64,000 nt of DNA. It comes from Heligmosomoides polygyrus polygyrus. Lineage: Eukaryota; Nematoda; Chromadorea; Rhabditida; Heligmosomidae. Shown in pieces: positions 61,300 to 64,000 of the stretch (position 1 is the first letter of the stretch; every line of letters starts with the position of its first letter). The notes under the pieces were generated by a model that did not search any database, was not told the origin of the DNA, and was given only the letters and a program-made list of their open reading frames with translations. The position numbers were made by a program, and so were the translations under genes. The stretch spans positions 24,059,253-24,123,252 of the forward strand of contig OX377203.1 of NCBI GenBank assembly GCA_947396885.1, in the 5' to 3' direction.

Positions 61300-63078
61300 T
61301 CAGTTTCTATAGCGAAGTATTTCCGCCTTGGAGTGAGATATCGTCGGCTTTCCGTGGATCGTCTCAGCTCTGCGTAGGAACGCTCCAACCATGGTTGTTA
61401 CTACTGAAATTGCAAATTCATTTCATATTCTCACACAAAGGCTGTGATGTTTAAGAAGACGGAGGGAGTGGGTCCTACCTTTGTCGAAGAACAGATGAGC
61501 AATTTGAGAATGAAGACTGTATTTGAATTCAAAGACGAGGTCATAGTGTAGCACACATGAGTGATCGGTGTCTTTTGCGAAGCGAAACGTCGTCTCCAAC
61601 GTGTTGAATATCGAATCACCAATAACGACAGACTGAAACAGAAGAGTTTGCGTTTGCAGTGAACATATTAGTTTCTATTTATTTTTAGAACTAATAATAG
61701 TGTTAGTTGACACAATGGATGCATAAGATCTATTTATTTATTTATCTATTTATTTATTTATCTATTTATTATTTTATTTATTTATTTTTTCTTTTATCTA
61801 ATTATGCTGCATAATTTTTTTGTGATTTGCATATACCATTTTCACGTCGAAATGGACATTTTTCAAATTAAATTGGACACTTCCAAGCTTAAGCCTAGGA
61901 ATTTTGAAATTAAACTACAGACTCACTAAAATAGTTAGAATAATTTTTTGCTCAAGAAAATTTGTATAATTTTTATAAAATTTTCAGTTCGGCTGCTTGG
62001 ATGAATGTAATAATTTCATAAAATTTTTGTTTCTGAGAAAAATAGATAAATTTTGCTTTAAAGTGCAACAGTGCAGCAGCCATTTAATGCATAAAAAGAC
62101 CGGGTTGCGCCATGAATTCGAAAAGCTCGTTGGGATTTATTTTTGATTGATAGTGTAAATGCTGCTTACATAAAGAATCAAAATCAGAATATGTGTTCTT
62201 TACAACTGTTTTGTTGCATCGTTCATAGGTGCCAAACTCCATGCAAACAGAAATTCTGCTATCAATCGAATAGAAATCGCGGGCTTGGCAAAGGGCATGG
62301 CGCAACCTATTCTTTTACCACAAAAAAATGGCCGCCTCCATGCTCTTTGAAGCAAGCTTTAAACCATTAGCATCCCTTGAAAATAATGACTTTATAAAAT
62401 TTCAAACAATGTGTTCGCTTATTGGGTAGATGAATTAAAACTTCAAAGACAGTTGAAATAAAATTTTTCTTGAACGAAAAATTATCCTAATCTCTTTGGA
62501 GAGTCTCTGGTTTAATGTAAAAGGAGCTCATGTTAATTGAGAAGATTTCGCTTTAATCTCAAAAGTGTTAGACTAGGTTAGAAATCTTCAATTTGATTTC
62601 AAAGATGTCCAAATCGACGTGAAAATGGTATACTGACTTGAACTAGGAATCTGAATTCAAGGCATAGGCGGCAGTCGGCACCACCTCCAACTGCACTACC
62701 ACACGCTCCATCTTAAAGAACTTTGCAGAAAACGAAGAAGATTCTTTTCCACGTCTTGCTTATGATGAGGCTCGTTGAATGTAATTAAAGGAAGTCTCTT
62801 ACGCTTCCGCAACTTACATGAACAACTGAGGGCCTCACAAGAATAACTCGACTTTGATAGCTTTCGTGCAGTGGTGGAAAGCCTATCTCAAGTTCCGTGA
62901 TCCGTACATTTTCATGTTCCTCTAGAACATCTGATCGTCTGCACCATGGCACGAAGTGATGATACTGAGCAACATCAGCGACTACGTCAAACATTTGTTC
63001 GCGAGCGAAGCTGAAAGTATTGCTATTATGAATTTGTCGAGTGGCAGTGACGTGACTAGCCTGACTGCTTTTGCGCAT
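61300..63078 (-). CDS. coq-10: COQ10, coenzyme Q-binding START-domain protein
   Basis: Binds ubiquinone in the mitochondrial inner membrane and supports respiration and Q biosynthesis. Exons, right to left: 62818-63078, 61479-61632, 61300-61403 (stop TGA at 61300-61302); phases 0 and 1 agree; 172 residues. Landmarks: SFAREQMFDVVADVAQYHHF, VPWCRRSDVLEE, ELEIGFPPLHESYQSRVILV, DSIFNTLETTFRF, YDLVFEFKYSLHSQIAHLFF and VVTTMVGAFLRRAETIHGK. These follow the polyketide-cyclase/START fold order of COQ10. The N-terminal 20 residues are Ser/Arg-rich and could target mitochondria. The frame stays open upstream of the ATG to an acceptor-like TACAG at about 63110, so an extra 5' exon is possible. The 1.2-kb first intron contains a TIR element. 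Confidence 0.9.
61836..62628 (-). mobile_element. TIR element, copy B of a ~785-bp family, in the COQ10 intron
   Basis: CCATTTTCACGTCGAAATGG at the left and the inverse CCATTTTCACGTCGATTTGG at the right, each next to TA. Interior matches copy A (26227-27008) in opposite orientation. Confidence 0.85.
62665..62712 (-). mobile_element. SINE fragment (head only)
   Basis: GGCAGTCGGCACCACCTCC, AACTGCACTACCACACGC is the inverted SINE head. Confidence 0.45.
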
Positions 63079-63305
63079 TCCTTTTATACCGGAAATGGAT
63101 TTCCTTTGAGCTGTACGCGTTGAACGGTTACATAGAAGAATTTCTACCTCTCATGGATCTTCGTGGAGACAAAGGCAAATAGAAGGATCTCGATTACGAA
63201 TATGGGTGTCAAAATTACGAAATGTAACTCCTGAACTATTCTATTCATTCTCCTGAAGCCACGAATTCAAGCTCTCATAACGACGTTTCGTTGCGATTAA
63301 AGCTG

Positions 63306-63380
63306 TAGTGCCAGGCTGTACTCGAACCCACATCTCCTGCTGACCGGGAGAAATGCTATACGCCATTACGCCATAGGCAC
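63306..63380 (-). repeat. tRNA-like element, minus half of an inverted pair
   Basis: Minus strand: GTGCCTATGGCGTAATGGCG, CTCCCGGTCAGCAGGAGATG, GTGGGTTCGAGTACAGCC, with A and B boxes near the RNA polymerase III consensus and weak acceptor pairing. Confidence 0.65.
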
Positions 63381-63387
63381 TACTTGT

Positions 63388-63475
63388 TCGTAGCGCACAG
63401 CATTCTCGCCCGGTCAGCAGGAGATGCGGAATCTAGTCCCGCCTGGTGCTAGAGCCTTGATCGCAACAATACATT
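63388..63475 (+). repeat. tRNA-like element, plus half of an inverted pair
   Basis: CGCCCGGTCAGCAGGAGATG and AATCTAGTCCCGCCTGGTGC match the neighbouring minus-strand element, followed by the TTGATCGCAACAATACATTC tail shared with 57.3 kb. Confidence 0.65.
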
Positions 63476-64000
63476 CGCATGGCCACCCACAGTCAAGCCA
63501 GTAAACGGGACAGCAGAACTCGTTCTGAAGTTTCATTTTGCAGTTTTGATTCCTATATTCGTAATCAGCGTTCCTATTCCGAGTTCCCACTAATGACGCT
63601 GGTCTCCACTTGGAGTTACAATGGGTGCTGGAGACCCTTCCTTGGTAAGGTGGGCGGTTACGTAAATGTAACGAAATTTTCAGGCTCCGGATGAGATGAA
63701 AACGCTTAAACGTCAGCCCTGATGAAGGCTGTTTTCATCACAAAACAAACATGCTAAGGCGTGGCACCGTCGAGGAGATTTGATTACGGCCAAGAATCCC
63801 ATGTCCAATGGAAGCAAGAATGCTTTGTAGCATTCTTGCACCTTCTACCGAGCTCAGCTACTTTTGACCTACTTTGTTTGATAGCCAACGTGCCTTAGTA
63901 ACAGAGTCTGGTGCTCATTCATGGCATGTCTAAGGACCCAACAATATTTTATCCTCACCAAAGGGGTGAATGTTTTGGTGGTTCTTGCCGCTCGAAGAAA

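Overview
The window is a piece of a eukaryotic genome, almost certainly a clade V (strongylid, hookworm-like) nematode. Small exons with nematode-type splice sites (TTTCAG/GTRAGT-like) are scattered between dense, decayed transposons. Three genes are recognisable by protein family: a HIP1R/Sla2 endocytic adaptor (minus strand, runs off the left edge), the mitochondrial chaperonin pair HSP10 (minus) and HSP60 (plus) in head-to-head arrangement, and the coenzyme-Q chaperone COQ10 (minus, right end). From memory, the C. elegans orthologues of all three (hipr-1, hsp-60 and its co-chaperonin, coq-10) lie on chromosome III, which fits an ordinary nuclear chromosome arm rather than contamination.

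Layout, left to right. 1-4022: HIP1R homologue, 5' end with ANTH domain. 4.0-6.8 kb: GC-rich repetitive block with an RTE-type fragment. 6.8-11.6 kb: an unidentified minus-strand gene whose eight exons agree in reading phase. 11.8-14.8 kb: terminal-repeat MITE copies and tRNA-derived SINEs. 14.86-16.45 kb: a RING-finger gene (plus; first exon not found). 17-19.6 kb: RTE and mariner debris. 20.3-20.5 kb: last exon of an unidentified minus gene. 21-27.9 kb: two hAT elements, a long inverted repeat, TIR elements. Parts of short unidentified plus-strand genes lie at 25.4-25.8, 29.4-29.6 and 30.0-30.1 kb. 31-32.8 kb: mariner relic and three SINEs in a row. 33.0-35.7 kb: an acidic-protein gene (minus) next to a compact plus-strand gene. 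37.2-41.4 kb: a single-pass membrane protein with PPxY motifs whose introns carry a 1.26-kb mariner and several SINEs. 42.7-46.9 kb: two RTE retrotransposons in opposite orientation. 47.3-57.8 kb: HSP10/HSP60 with a shared promoter containing a perfect heat-shock element. 57.8-61.3 kb: repeats. 61.3-63.1 kb: COQ10.

How it works together: HSP10 and HSP60 form one mitochondrial folding chamber and share a divergent, heat-responsive promoter. COQ10 is also mitochondrial (ubiquinone handling) but is separately transcribed. The PPxY protein would be a membrane target for WW-domain proteins. Everything else is interspersed repeat: at least 24 copies or fragments of one tRNA-derived SINE, at least two RTE lineages, mariner, hAT and several terminal-inverted-repeat families, nearly all intronic or intergenic. 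I saw no rRNA gene, CRISPR array, operon or virus. Gene models were assembled by eye from splice sites and reading phase; identities are from family knowledge, not searches.
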